Shown here: in pieces, positions 1 through 7,445 of the stretch | How the letters are laid out: each line of letters begins with the position of its first letter | Numbering within the stretch: position 1 is the stretch's first letter | DNA from: Opitutus sp. GAS368 | Lineage (GTDB): Bacteria > Verrucomicrobiota > Verrucomicrobiia > Opitutales > UBA953 | Assembly: GCA_945906115.1 (NCBI GenBank) | Contig: CAMDQP010000020.1 | Coordinates: forward strand, 1-12,276 | Direction: 5' to 3' | DNA length: 12,276 nucleotides | Notes under the pieces: generated by a model | Seen by the model: only the letters and a program-made list of their open reading frames with translations | Databases searched by the model: none | Told to the model about the DNA's origin: nothing | Made by a program: the position numbers and the translations under genes

Positions 1-65
1 TCAGGCACCCCCTGACCAAGGCCAGGCAAGGCGTCGTCCGACCGAAGGCGCCGTTCAGCCACGAC
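1..65. other. Non-coding segment downstream of msrA with a small hairpin at the window edge
   Basis: No convincing gene lies here. Bases 1-15 form a perfect inverted repeat (TCAGG, 5-base loop, CCTGA), which could fold into a 5-bp hairpin in RNA from either strand. It has no adjacent T tract inside the window, and the left side is cut off, so it may be part of a larger structure such as a terminator after msrA, or may be chance. The rest of the segment is GC-rich without recognisable signals. Confidence 0.3.
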
Positions 66-677
66 TTACTTCTCTTCCGCGAAGGGCACCAGGTGGCAAT
101 AGGGCTTCTTGCCCCGCAGCTGGTAATACTTCTGGTGATATTCTTCCGCGCGCCAGAACTTGGGAGCAGTCTCAATCTGGGTGGCAATCGGACGGCTAAA
201 CGCCTTGGCGAGCGTCAGGCCGATTTTCACGTCGTCGGCGACCTTCTGCTGCTCGGGAGAGTGTGCGAAGATCACGGAGCGATACTGATCGCCGACATCC
301 GGACCCTGGCGGTTGACCTGCGTCGGGTCGTGCATCTTGAAGAAATACTCGACGAGCGTGCGATAACTCACCTTGGCCGGATCGAAAGTCACCTCGATGA
401 CTTCCGCGTGCCCGGTACCCTTATTGCAGATATCCTCATAGGTCGGATTCATGGTCTTGCCGCCCGCATAGCCGCTCTCGGCCGAATGGACGCCCGGAAT
501 CTTGGCATATTGATATTCGACGCCCCAGAAACAGCCGGCCCCGAAGGTGGCTTTCTCGAGCTTAGGAGGAGTGGTCATGGTCTTTTCGGTGGAAGGCTTA
601 GGGTCGGCCGCGAGGAGGAGACCACAGGCGGCAAAGGCGATGAGGCCGGACTTCAGGAGGGTGAGCAGCTTGTTCAT
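66..677 (-). CDS. msrA: Peptide-methionine (S)-S-oxide reductase MsrA, probably exported
   Basis: MsrA reduces the S-form of methionine sulfoxide in proteins or free methionine. The 203-residue product carries the family signature GCFWG with the nucleophilic Cys at residue 49, followed by the usual GYAGG, TGHAE and DPTQVNRQGPDVG(D/T)QYRS blocks. A C-terminal Cys near residue 194 (context PYCHLV) is in a suitable place to act as resolving Cys. Before the catalytic domain is an N-terminal stretch (residues 1-24) with two Lys, then a hydrophobic core ending LLLAA-DPKP, which looks like a Sec signal peptide. A Cys at residue 18 preceded by FAA is a poor lipobox, so lipoprotein status is possible but less likely. 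The ATG start has no Shine-Dalgarno motif. The gene lies 55 bases after glnD on the same strand, so it could be read through from glnD. No MsrB is fused or adjacent. Confidence 0.95.
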   Translation of the reverse strand: MNKLLTLLKSGLIAFAACGLLLAADPKPSTEKTMTTPPKLEKATFGAGCFWGVEYQYAKIPGVHSAESGYAGGKTMNPTYEDICNKGTGHAEVIEVTFDPAKVSYRTLVEYFFKMHDPTQVNRQGPDVGDQYRSVIFAHSPEQQKVADDVKIGLTLAKAFSRPIATQIETAPKFWRAEEYHQKYYQLRGKKPYCHLVPFAEEK

Positions 678-732
678 GGCGGGACGGAACTACTTTGGGC
701 GATTCCCCGACCGAAGCAAGGTGGGACGACGC
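678..732 (-). other. glnD-msrA intergenic spacer
   Basis: This 55-base gap separates the glnD stop from the msrA start. I see no terminator hairpin, no T tract, no ribosome binding site and no convincing -35/-10 pair. The lack of a terminator is compatible with glnD and msrA sharing a transcript. Confidence 0.3.
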
Positions 733-3414
733 TCAGGAGACCACTCCGCGCAAGACCTCGGCCAAGGCTTCCGGCGGATGCGGGTCGCGGGTCAGACCGC
801 GCTCCGGGGTCAGGTAGAAGGTGTCGATGGCGAAACCCTGCTCGGTCGCGATGTTGGCGAAGGTGATGGCATAGCCCGCCTCACGGATGGCGCGGCCGAC
901 TCGGAACAACAGACCCAAGCGGTCATTGCACTGGAGCTCGATGACCGTGCGAGTCAGCTCTACCTCATAGTAGACCTCGACCTTGGCAGCGAGCGGCACG
1001 AAAGCCTTACGGCGCGGAGCAGTTAAAAGGGCGCGCTGCTCTTCGGCGGCCACATCCTCTACCAGATCAGTGCCTTCGAGCAGGGATTTTGCCAAGGCCG
1101 TGGTGAAACGCTCCTTGGAAGCGGCCTCCTTACCGACAGGTAGGACGACCTTGAAGAAGTCGATTGCGACGTCGTCGTCGCGCGAAAAGGCGCGGCAAGA
1201 GACGATGTTGATGCCGGCCACTGCGAAGGCACCGGCCATCCGGCTGAAGAGTCCGGCGCGATCCCAGGTGACGACGGTCACGAGCGACTGACCCGAACCG
1301 GCGTCGTCGTGCCATTCGACAATCGGTCGTAATGAGACTTCCGCCTCGGCTTCCGAGACCGATGCAATAAGTCGATGAATCATCTGGAGGTGATGCGCGG
1401 CGTCTTCGGCCGCGGCATGCAGGTAATACCCCTGCGGCATGGTGGTGAAGTGGGCTTCGACCTCGTCGGAAGGGATATCCGTGCCGAGGATGACGGCGGT
1501 GGCGGACCGCAGCGCGGCCACGACGGCGCCATGGTCATGCTCCGCCTCACCGGCCAGCTTGGCGAGGGTCCGGCGGTAGACCGTCCAATGCTGGCCGTCC
1601 TTGAATTCAGTCCAGAGGTCTGGGGAAGTGGCCCGGGCGTCGCAACGCGTGTGCACAAAGAGACTGCGCAGGACCTGCTCGTCGACCATCAGGCGGGCGA
1701 AGCGGTCAATATTGGCAGGGTCGTCGATGTCGTGTCGTTGCCAGTAGAGACCCATCACGAGGTGGTGGCGGATGACGCCAGCGGCGATCTCACGCTCCCG
1801 CGCATCGAAGCCAAGACGTTCCAGCACCCGGTCGGCGATGGGTACGCCGCGTTCCGCATGGCCTTCGATGCCGCCAGACTTAGCGATGTCATGCAGGAAC
1901 AGAATGGCGTAGAGTAGCGAGGGGGCTTCGGAACCGAGGACGACCTCGCGGTAGCGCTGGTCGACATCCGTCTCGCCCGCGTAAATCGTATCCAGCTCCA
2001 TCAGACAGCGGAGCGTGTGGACGTCGGCCGTCCAACGATGGTAGAATTCGAACTGCACGAGGCAGTGCAGCCCGGCGAACTCGGGCACGAGACGATAAAG
2101 CAAGCCGTGTTCGCGCAGGGCGTTGAGCGTGCCGTAAACGCGACCGCCCTCGGTGAGCATCGCACGGAGGGCGCTGCTGGCTTCTTCGGACGCGGCGAGC
2201 TCAGGCGACAACAGGTGCGCCCGCTCGCGCACCAACAAGGATAGGGCACGGTCAGGCCGGGCTTCATGAATCTGGCAGATGCGGAAGAGACGCACCAGCC
2301 GGCCAGGGTCTTCTTCGAAGACGAGGCGATGTTCCGCCGTGACGGTGCCGCCCGGCACAACGCGCAGGCCATCCATGATGAACGGGGCACCCCACCCTTC
2401 GGGCTCGGGCTCGCCCATGACCGCACCTTCGACGATCTCCGCGCAGCGGCGGATGTGATCAGCGGCGTCGAAATACTCGCGCATCATCCCACCGATACGT
2501 TCGGTCAGCGTGCCACTATAGCCGAGGCCTTCCGACATCGTGTTCTGGCGCTCAAGCGAAAGCTGTTCCGTCGGACGGGTGACCTGGAAATGCAGTTCAC
2601 AACGCAGGCGTAGCAACACCTGCTTGGCTTCCTCGAACTTCTGCAAGTCGACGGAAGGTAAAAAACCGGAAGCCGCCAGCCCGGCCGGTCCGACGCCATT
2701 GCGCGCGGTGCGGGCGATCCAGATGCATCCTTGGACATCGCGGAGGGCACCCACGCCGTTCTTAAGGTCAGGCTCCTGCAGGTAGGCGCTGCCGCCGGCC
2801 TTTTCGCGGCGCTTACGCTGCGATTCCACGATGGCGCGCGCGAACGGCTTCCAGGCCTGCCCGGAAAGTAAAGCGGCGGTCTTGGCTTCGAGCTGGCCGT
2901 AGAGTTCAGCCGAACCGCACAGGTGACGTGTCTCGAGCAAGGCGACATGCAGATGCAGATCGTCCTTCGCGTAGTGGGTGGACTCCGTGACCGTTCGGAC
3001 GGACTGGCCCACCTTGAGGCCCAGGTCCCAGAGTGGATAGAGGATGGATTCGACGAGCGCCTTCGTGGCGGCTGAATGCCTTGGAACGAGCACCAGTAGG
3101 TCTACGTCGCTGAGCGGGCAGAGCTCGGCGCGGCCGTAGCCACCTGTAGCGACGAGGCTGATCGCAGAAGCCGCGGGACCCGCCTTCAAGAAGAGAGCGT
3201 CGAAAAGGATGTCGATGGCGTCGGAGCGGAGCTTCGCGACCTCGCCCCCCAGAACGCCGGCACGATGGGCCGCCAGCTGGATTTCGCGCGCCTCGGTCAG
3301 AAACACCTTAGCCCGCGGCACGAACTCTCCCTCCAAGGCCGCCTGGCCGGCTAGACCATGCTGCAACGCGGAGCGACGGAGCAGGACCGAGAAGGATTCG
3401 TATTCAGGCGACAT
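733..3414 (-). CDS. glnD: Bifunctional [protein-PII] uridylyltransferase / uridylyl-removing enzyme GlnD
   Basis: GlnD senses glutamine and adds or removes UMP on PII proteins (GlnB/GlnK), controlling glutamine synthetase and nitrogen regulation in the cytoplasm. From the ATG at 3414 the protein is 893 residues, close to the usual 850-950. Domains in order: nucleotidyltransferase near residues 70-200 with GGYGRAEL and the metal-binding SDVD (residues 102-105); the GlnD-specific EPDLKNGVGALRD segment near 215-227; an HD domain with VHTLR, LFLHDIAK (HD at about 508-509), GHAERG and RHHL, so the UMP-removing site looks intact; then two ACT domains near 710-782 and 824-892, the glutamine sensors. 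An in-frame TTG at 3438 would add 8 residues and has AAGGAG only 3 bases before it, too close to be typical; the ATG is preferred but not certain. No PII, amtB or glnA gene is in the window. The dedA gene diverges from it upstream. Confidence 0.95.
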   Translation of the reverse strand: MSPEYESFSVLLRRSALQHGLAGQAALEGEFVPRAKVFLTEAREIQLAAHRAGVLGGEVAKLRSDAIDILFDALFLKAGPAASAISLVATGGYGRAELCPLSDVDLLVLVPRHSAATKALVESILYPLWDLGLKVGQSVRTVTESTHYAKDDLHLHVALLETRHLCGSAELYGQLEAKTAALLSGQAWKPFARAIVESQRKRREKAGGSAYLQEPDLKNGVGALRDVQGCIWIARTARNGVGPAGLAASGFLPSVDLQKFEEAKQVLLRLRCELHFQVTRPTEQLSLERQNTMSEGLGYSGTLTERIGGMMREYFDAADHIRRCAEIVEGAVMGEPEPEGWGAPFIMDGLRVVPGGTVTAEHRLVFEEDPGRLVRLFRICQIHEARPDRALSLLVRERAHLLSPELAASEEASSALRAMLTEGGRVYGTLNALREHGLLYRLVPEFAGLHCLVQFEFYHRWTADVHTLRCLMELDTIYAGETDVDQRYREVVLGSEAPSLLYAILFLHDIAKSGGIEGHAERGVPIADRVLERLGFDAREREIAAGVIRHHLVMGLYWQRHDIDDPANIDRFARLMVDEQVLRSLFVHTRCDARATSPDLWTEFKDGQHWTVYRRTLAKLAGEAEHDHGAVVAALRSATAVILGTDIPSDEVEAHFTTMPQGYYLHAAAEDAAHHLQMIHRLIASVSEAEAEVSLRPIVEWHDDAGSGQSLVTVVTWDRAGLFSRMAGAFAVAGINIVSCRAFSRDDDVAIDFFKVVLPVGKEAASKERFTTALAKSLLEGTDLVEDVAAEEQRALLTAPRRKAFVPLAAKVEVYYEVELTRTVIELQCNDRLGLLFRVGRAIREAGYAITFANIATEQGFAIDTFYLTPERGLTRDPHPPEALAEVLRGVVS

Positions 3415-3493
3415 GCGACGTCGCCACCGTGAGGGCAAAAACTCCTTCGTTCAAGGCGATTGCCATCCCAGAGGATTCCTCCTTATTGGCGGC
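3415..3493. promoter_or_regulatory. Divergent glnD/dedA intergenic region
   Basis: This 79-base gap must carry the start signals of both glnD (minus) and dedA (plus) unless their promoters lie inside the neighbouring genes. No convincing -35/-10 pair was found. Two short palindromes are visible: a 10-base perfect one (GCGACGTCGC, 3415-3424) next to the glnD ATG, and GAGGA-T-TCCTC at 3471-3481, about 12 bases before the dedA ATG. The only AAGGAG on the minus strand is 27 bases before the glnD ATG and 3 bases before the alternative TTG. Regulatory meaning is inferred from position only. Confidence 0.35.
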
Positions 3494-4153
3494 ATGGAAT
3501 CTTGGCTGAGCGACTTCTGGTCCCATCTGCACACCGCCGAAGGGCTCAGCCAGACCATCCAAGCGGGCGGCATCAGCCTGATGTGCCTGATCATCTTCGC
3601 GGAGACGGGATTGCTCGCGGGCTTCTTCCTGCCCGGAGACTCTCTGCTTGTCACCGCCGGCGTGCTGACCATCGCGAATGGCGATCGGCCGGCCTACTTC
3701 GACCCGTGGATGGTCACCGGCGCGCTGACGGTCGCGGCGATCATCGGTGACCAGACCGGCTACTGGCTGGGCCGCAAATACGGTCACGCGATGGAAGCGA
3801 AGCCCGACAGCTGGTGGTTCAAGCGCCGGCACCTCGTCGCCGCCCGCGACTATTTCGCAGAGAAAGGACCGCTCGCGATCGTGCTCGCCCGGTTCGTACC
3901 CCTGATGCGCACCTTCGTCCCCTTCGCCGCCGGTATGGGAGACATGCCCGCCGGCCGATTCCTGCGCTGGAACACGCTCGGGGGTATCCTCTGGATCAAT
4001 TCACTCGTCTGGCTGGGCCACGTGGTCGGCGGCACGCCCCTAGCCGATCAGTTACACAAGGTCATCCTCATCGTGATAGTAGTCTCCTTCATCCCCGTCG
4101 TCTGGACGGCGGTGAAGCGCCTACTCACTTCCCGACGGGAAACCAGAACTTGA
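3494..4153 (+). CDS. DedA-family inner-membrane protein (SNARE-associated / VTT domain)
   Basis: DedA proteins are inner-membrane transporters, several of which flip undecaprenyl phosphate or phosphatidylethanolamine and support envelope integrity and proton-motive-force homeostasis. The 219-residue product shows the family motifs: FAETGLLAGFFLPGDSLL (residues 35-52, with the conserved acidic Glu and PGD), GDQTGYWLGRKYG (85-97), the arginine-bearing LARFVPLMRTFVPFAAGMG (131-149), and the NTLGGILW segment (160-167). Hydrophobic stretches around 27-60, 72-92, 137-150, 160-180 and 188-207 fit a multi-pass protein with re-entrant loops. The reading frame is open further upstream to 3209, but that part is antisense to glnD and not DedA-like, so the ATG at 3494 is chosen. 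No Shine-Dalgarno motif precedes it. Its last 29 bases overlap the end of the convergent histidine kinase gene. The exact substrate cannot be told from sequence. Confidence 0.92.
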   Translation: MESWLSDFWSHLHTAEGLSQTIQAGGISLMCLIIFAETGLLAGFFLPGDSLLVTAGVLTIANGDRPAYFDPWMVTGALTVAAIIGDQTGYWLGRKYGHAMEAKPDSWWFKRRHLVAARDYFAEKGPLAIVLARFVPLMRTFVPFAAGMGDMPAGRFLRWNTLGGILWINSLVWLGHVVGGTPLADQLHKVILIVIVVSFIPVVWTAVKRLLTSRRETRT

Positions 4154-5843
4154 ACGTCGTTCCGCCGGGTCCCGTGGACTCGACGATGATGTCACCGCGA
4201 TGGTCGCGCATGATGCGCTTCACGATGGCGAGGCCGAGGCCGGTACCGTCCTCGCGACTGGTAAAGAAAGAGTCGAAGATCTTAGGTAAGATTTCCTGAG
4301 GAATACCCATGCCGGTGTCCGTGATACGGACCACGACAACCTCGCCTTGCGCGCCCGGCTCGACCCCCAGGTGCAGGGACAGTAGTCCGCCGCCAGTCAT
4401 AGCCTGCACGCCGTTCATCATCAAATTGAGAAAGACTTGCTGAATCTGTCCGGGATTACCCTCGATGGCCGGGATGACCTGGTCGCCATGGACTTCCACC
4501 TTCACGCCGAGCTGCTGGAGCTTGAGACGGAGGAGTAACACCGCGTTCTCCGTCGCCTTCCGGAGGTCAACGACACGGAACGCGCCCGACTGGGCCTTAC
4601 TCATACCGAGCACCCGCGAGACGACGCCTTCCATGTGGGCGATCTTCTCACGCATAACATCCAGATCCTCCATCTTGGGGTCATCCGGAGCCATCCCCTG
4701 GGAAAGCGTATCCGAAAGGAGTTTCATCACCGTCAGCGGATTACGAATCTCATGGGCGACCTCCGCCGAAAGCAGACCGAGCGCCGTCAGACGCTCGCTG
4801 CGACGCAGGCCTTCTTCGACCGTAAAGACCTTGGCGTAAAGTCGGGCGTTCTGAATCGAGGAGGCGCCGAAGGAGGAAAGCGCAGTGACGAGATGCTTGT
4901 CGTCGTCCGAAAAGCGGTAAGCCCCCATCGCGACGCACATCAGCACGCCGAAGGTCTCGTCTTCGTAACGGACCGGCACGGCCAGCAGCGAAGACGATGC
5001 GACCGGCTCGGAAAGCCGGATGAAGAGGTGCTCCTCGGTCTTACCGGCGAGCGGTACGACAACCGGACGGCCACGACCTACGACGGTACCCAGCGAGGTC
5101 TGGTTTACGGCAATACTCGGGGCGAGCTCGCTGCCGCTCAGTTCGCCGTCGAGGTGCTTGAGCAACAGAACGTCGTCGACAATCTTGTAATAGGCGCAGG
5201 CACGCACACCCAGTAATCCGCGGGTATGGCGGGCAAGATCCTGCGAGATACCAGGCTCATCGCGCTCGCGGGCGAGGCCCTGCGCCGCACGGACGAGTGC
5301 CTCGAGCTGAGCCGCCTTGGAGCGCAGCTGCCGGAGCAACCAGATACGGCCAACGGCCTTAGAGGCTTCGTTGGTGAGGAGGGCGAGGAAAGCAAGGTCC
5401 TGCTCACTGAAAGCATCTAGACGATCGGAATCGCAGTTCACCACGCCGATGACGTTGCCCATGAGCTCCATGGGGACGGCGAGTTCGGAGCGGATACCCT
5501 TACGGATCTCGACGTAACGCGCATCCTTCGAGACATCGGGGATGCGCTGAGGCTTGGCGTAAAGGGCGACCCAGCCGGTGATCCCCTGCCCTTGCCCGAT
5601 AATCTCGGAGATGGAGGCTGCCTCCAGCCCGTTACTCACCTCGATACGCAGCGAGCCCGTGGCGGGCTCGACAAGCGCAATCGAGGCGCTCGAGGCACCC
5701 AGCGTACGCACCACTTCTTCCAGGATGAAATCCAAAGCCTCACGTGGATCTTCGGTCGCATTGACGAAAGCGCCCACGCGATAAAGACAGTCCAGGACGC
5801 GAGCATCGCCCGGGCGTTCCTGCGCTGGGCGGCTATTCGGCAT
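4125..5843 (-). CDS. GAF-domain sensor histidine kinase (soluble, NtrB/AtoS-like transmitter)
   Basis: This is a two-component sensor kinase of 572 residues that would autophosphorylate and pass phosphate to an unidentified response regulator. An N-terminal GAF domain spans about residues 25-165, a second GAF-like domain about 195-335, then the dimerisation/phosphoacceptor domain with the H-box AEVAHEIRNPLTVMK (His364), and an HATPase domain with N box (NLMMNG, Asn473 and Asn477), DTGMGIP (509-515), the F-box region KIFDSFFTS (521-529) and GTGLGLAI (533-540). All catalytic boxes are intact. There is no signal peptide or membrane segment, so it should act in the cytoplasm, sensing a small ligand or redox state through its GAF domains. 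It starts with ATG 3 bases after the cysE stop, so it is very likely translated from the cysE transcript. No response regulator is in the window. Its 3' end overlaps dedA by 29 bases. The signal sensed is unknown. Confidence 0.93.
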   Translation of the reverse strand: MPNSRPAQERPGDARVLDCLYRVGAFVNATEDPREALDFILEEVVRTLGASSASIALVEPATGSLRIEVSNGLEAASISEIIGQGQGITGWVALYAKPQRIPDVSKDARYVEIRKGIRSELAVPMELMGNVIGVVNCDSDRLDAFSEQDLAFLALLTNEASKAVGRIWLLRQLRSKAAQLEALVRAAQGLARERDEPGISQDLARHTRGLLGVRACAYYKIVDDVLLLKHLDGELSGSELAPSIAVNQTSLGTVVGRGRPVVVPLAGKTEEHLFIRLSEPVASSSLLAVPVRYEDETFGVLMCVAMGAYRFSDDDKHLVTALSSFGASSIQNARLYAKVFTVEEGLRRSERLTALGLLSAEVAHEIRNPLTVMKLLSDTLSQGMAPDDPKMEDLDVMREKIAHMEGVVSRVLGMSKAQSGAFRVVDLRKATENAVLLLRLKLQQLGVKVEVHGDQVIPAIEGNPGQIQQVFLNLMMNGVQAMTGGGLLSLHLGVEPGAQGEVVVVRITDTGMGIPQEILPKIFDSFFTSREDGTGLGLAIVKRIMRDHRGDIIVESTGPGGTTFKFWFPVGK

Positions 5844-5846
5844 AGA

Positions 5847-6653
5847 CTAGAGCGAGTGGTCCATGTCGAGCGCCGGGGCGTCGACGGTGGTCTGACCGAC
5901 CATCACGGCGGGCACGCCGGCCACGCTGGTATGGGCGGCGACGTCCTTGAGCACCACGGAACCCGCCCCGATCTTGGCGCCTTCGCCGATTGTGATATTA
6001 CCGAGGATCTTCGCGCCGGCACCGACGAGCACGCCCGAACGAATCTTCGGATGGCGGTCGCCGCGGGCCTTACCCGTGCCGCCGAGGGTGACCTCATGCA
6101 GGAAAGAAACGTTATCGGCCACGACGCTGGTCTCGCCGGCGACGAAGCCGGTGGCGTGGTCGAGCAGGATACCGACGCCAAAGCGAGCGGCGGGATGGAT
6201 ATCGACGCTGAGATGCTCGGAGACGAGCGACTGCAGATGGATGGCGAGCTCCTTGCGACCGGCCTTCCAGAGTACATGCGCGAGGCGATGCATCGAGATG
6301 GCGTGAAAGCCCTTGTACCAAAGATACGGGATGAGCGCATGCTCCGTCGCGGGATCGCGCTCAAGCGTGGCACGGATGTCGGCGCGCATCTGCGACAGCA
6401 CCTCGCGGTCGGACGCGACAGCCTCGCTGAGGACGCGGAGGATGACCGGCAGATCCTGCCCGGTCGGCGTAATGCGTTCAGCGAGACGCTGGATGATGCC
6501 CTCGCCGAAGCTGGAACGGTCCAGCACATAACGTTGAAGCATCGGCGCCAGGGCCGGTTCAGCCTTGGCCACAACGGCCGCGCGGGCCCGCAGCTCCGCC
6601 CAGAGGGAAGCTTCATTGGCGCAGACCAAGGCGGTGGAACGGGCGTCAGCCAT
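5847..6653 (-). CDS. cysE: Serine O-acetyltransferase CysE
   Basis: CysE makes O-acetylserine from serine and acetyl-CoA, the first committed step of cysteine synthesis in the cytoplasm. From the ATG at 6653 the protein is 268 residues, the usual size. An alpha-helical N-terminal domain (about 1-145, including the PYLWYKGFHAISMHRLAHVLW block) is followed by a left-handed beta-helix with hexapeptide repeats. Catalytic Asp and His are in DIHPAA (Asp151) and LLDHATG (His166), 15 residues apart as in the Escherichia coli enzyme, followed by VTLGGTGK and GDRHPKI. The C-terminus stops at ALDMDHSL, so the longer tail ending in Ile that docks into cysteine synthase in E. coli is missing. An in-frame TTG at 6680 would add 9 residues; the ATG better fits the family. 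The kinase gene follows after 3 bases, and no cysK is nearby. Confidence 0.95.
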   Translation of the reverse strand: MADARSTALVCANEASLWAELRARAAVVAKAEPALAPMLQRYVLDRSSFGEGIIQRLAERITPTGQDLPVILRVLSEAVASDREVLSQMRADIRATLERDPATEHALIPYLWYKGFHAISMHRLAHVLWKAGRKELAIHLQSLVSEHLSVDIHPAARFGVGILLDHATGFVAGETSVVADNVSFLHEVTLGGTGKARGDRHPKIRSGVLVGAGAKILGNITIGEGAKIGAGSVVLKDVAAHTSVAGVPAVMVGQTTVDAPALDMDHSL

Positions 6654-6812
6654 GGGAAATAGTTCTGGGTTTTTGGTCAATTTGGCAACCCGCGAGTCAA
6701 AACGAGGTAAAAAGGCGCTGTTTTGTCCGATTTCCGCAACCTCGCATACAAGATGGTGTTGAATTCCATGAAGTCACCCTAAACTAAAGCCTCTACACCC
6801 CCACACAACCAC
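6654..6812. promoter_or_regulatory. Divergent cysE/redoxin promoter region
   Basis: This 159-base gap is clearly richer in A and T than the flanking genes, as expected for a region holding promoters in both directions. For the plus-strand redoxin gene, TTGAAT at 6759-6764 and TAAACT at 6780-6785 are a possible -35/-10 pair, but the 15-base spacing is short; TTGTCC (6723-6728) with TACAAG (6747-6752) at 18 bases is an alternative. For cysE no pair stands out. An inverted repeat CAAAAC (6698-6703) / GTTTTG (6720-6725) with a 16-base spacer could be an operator, though 6-bp arms may be chance. Neither gene has a Shine-Dalgarno motif before its start. Confidence 0.4.
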
Positions 6813-7376
6813 ATGCGTATCCTCACCTCCCTCCTCGCCTGCCTCGCGGCGGTGGCCTCTTTTGCGGCCCCCGAAGTCGGCAAGGCTGCTCCTGAATTCA
6901 CCGGCAAGACCCTCGACGGCAAGACCGTCAGCCTCGCCGACTTCAAGGGCAAGACCGTCGTCCTCGAATGGTACAACCCTGGCTGCCCTTACGTGAAGAA
7001 GTTCTACGAAGGCGGCAAGATGCAGGAATTCCAGAAAGATGTCGTCGCCTCTGGCGCCGTCTGGCTCGTGATCAACACGGGCGGCCACAAGCTCGAAAAC
7101 GCTACCTACTACCCTGGCACCGTCATCCAAGACGAAAACCAGAGCATCGGCCGCGCTTATGACGCCAAGGTCACCCCGCACTGCTTCGTCATCGATGGTA
7201 AGGGTATCCTCGCCTACAAGGGCGCGATCGACAACATCTCCTCCGCCAAGTCCGCCGACATCGAGAAGGCCAACAACTACGTCCTCGCTGCCGTCAAGGC
7301 CGTGAAGGAAGGTAAGGCCCCTGAAGTCTCCAGCACCAAGCCCTACGGCTGCGGTGTGAAGTACAACAAGCTCTAA
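6813..7376 (+). CDS. Exported thioredoxin-like (redoxin / AhpC-TSA fold) protein
   Basis: The 187-residue product belongs to the thioredoxin-fold redoxin group. An N-terminal signal peptide (residues 1-19, MR then a hydrophobic core ending SFAA) sends it out of the cytoplasm, followed by the typical GKAAPEFTGKTLDGKTVSLADFKGK opening strand. The active-site region reads EWYNPGCPYVKKFY with a single Cys58: there is neither the CxxC of thioredoxins nor the PxxxTxxC of classical peroxiredoxins. Further Cys are at 124 (TPHCFVID, beside the cis-Pro loop) and 180 (PYGCGVKY), which could act as resolving residues. It probably acts in periplasmic thiol or peroxide chemistry, but the substrate is unknown. 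Codons end overwhelmingly in C or G with strong preference, which suggests high expression. It stands alone between a divergent promoter region and a strong terminator, so it is likely a single-gene transcript. Confidence 0.9.
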   Translation: MRILTSLLACLAAVASFAAPEVGKAAPEFTGKTLDGKTVSLADFKGKTVVLEWYNPGCPYVKKFYEGGKMQEFQKDVVASGAVWLVINTGGHKLENATYYPGTVIQDENQSIGRAYDAKVTPHCFVIDGKGILAYKGAIDNISSAKSADIEKANNYVLAAVKAVKEGKAPEVSSTKPYGCGVKYNKL

Positions 7377-7395
7377 GCCGACAACTAGGCCAAGC

Positions 7396-7425
7396 AAAAG
7401 GGCGTCCGCCAAGACGCCCTTTTTT
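7396..7425 (+). terminator. Intrinsic terminator after the redoxin gene, probably bidirectional
   Basis: A perfect 7-bp GC-rich stem (GGGCGTC at 7400-7406, GACGCCC at 7413-7419) with a 6-base loop is flanked by AAAA on the left and TTTTTT on the right, so the stem can extend to 11 bp. The run of six T after the stem makes it a textbook rho-independent terminator for the plus strand, 20 bases after the redoxin stop. Read on the minus strand it ends in TTTTGCTT, so it can also stop transcripts from the convergent phosphatase gene, whose stop codon is at 7446-7448. Confidence 0.9.
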
Positions 7426-7445
7426 GTGCCCGGATGCCAGGAATC

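Noticed and set aside
38..716. Direct 10-base repeat CCGACCGAAG at 38-47 and 707-716 flanking msrA
   Set aside because: Ten-base repeats are expected by chance in 12 kb, and there is no transposase, longer repeat or target-site signature to suggest msrA is a mobile cassette.
93..866. A 257-codon open frame on the plus strand opposite msrA and the end of glnD
   Set aside because: Antisense to two confident genes and rich in Arg, with no family resemblance.
3209..3493. N-terminal extension of the DedA frame upstream of 3494
   Set aside because: The added 95 residues are antisense to glnD, Arg/Ser-rich and unlike any DedA N-terminus; the ATG at 3494 gives a normal-length family member.
5592..6662. 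A 356-codon open frame on the plus strand spanning the start of the kinase gene and all of cysE
   Set aside because: It crosses two real genes on the other strand and matches nothing recognisable, so it is a composition effect.
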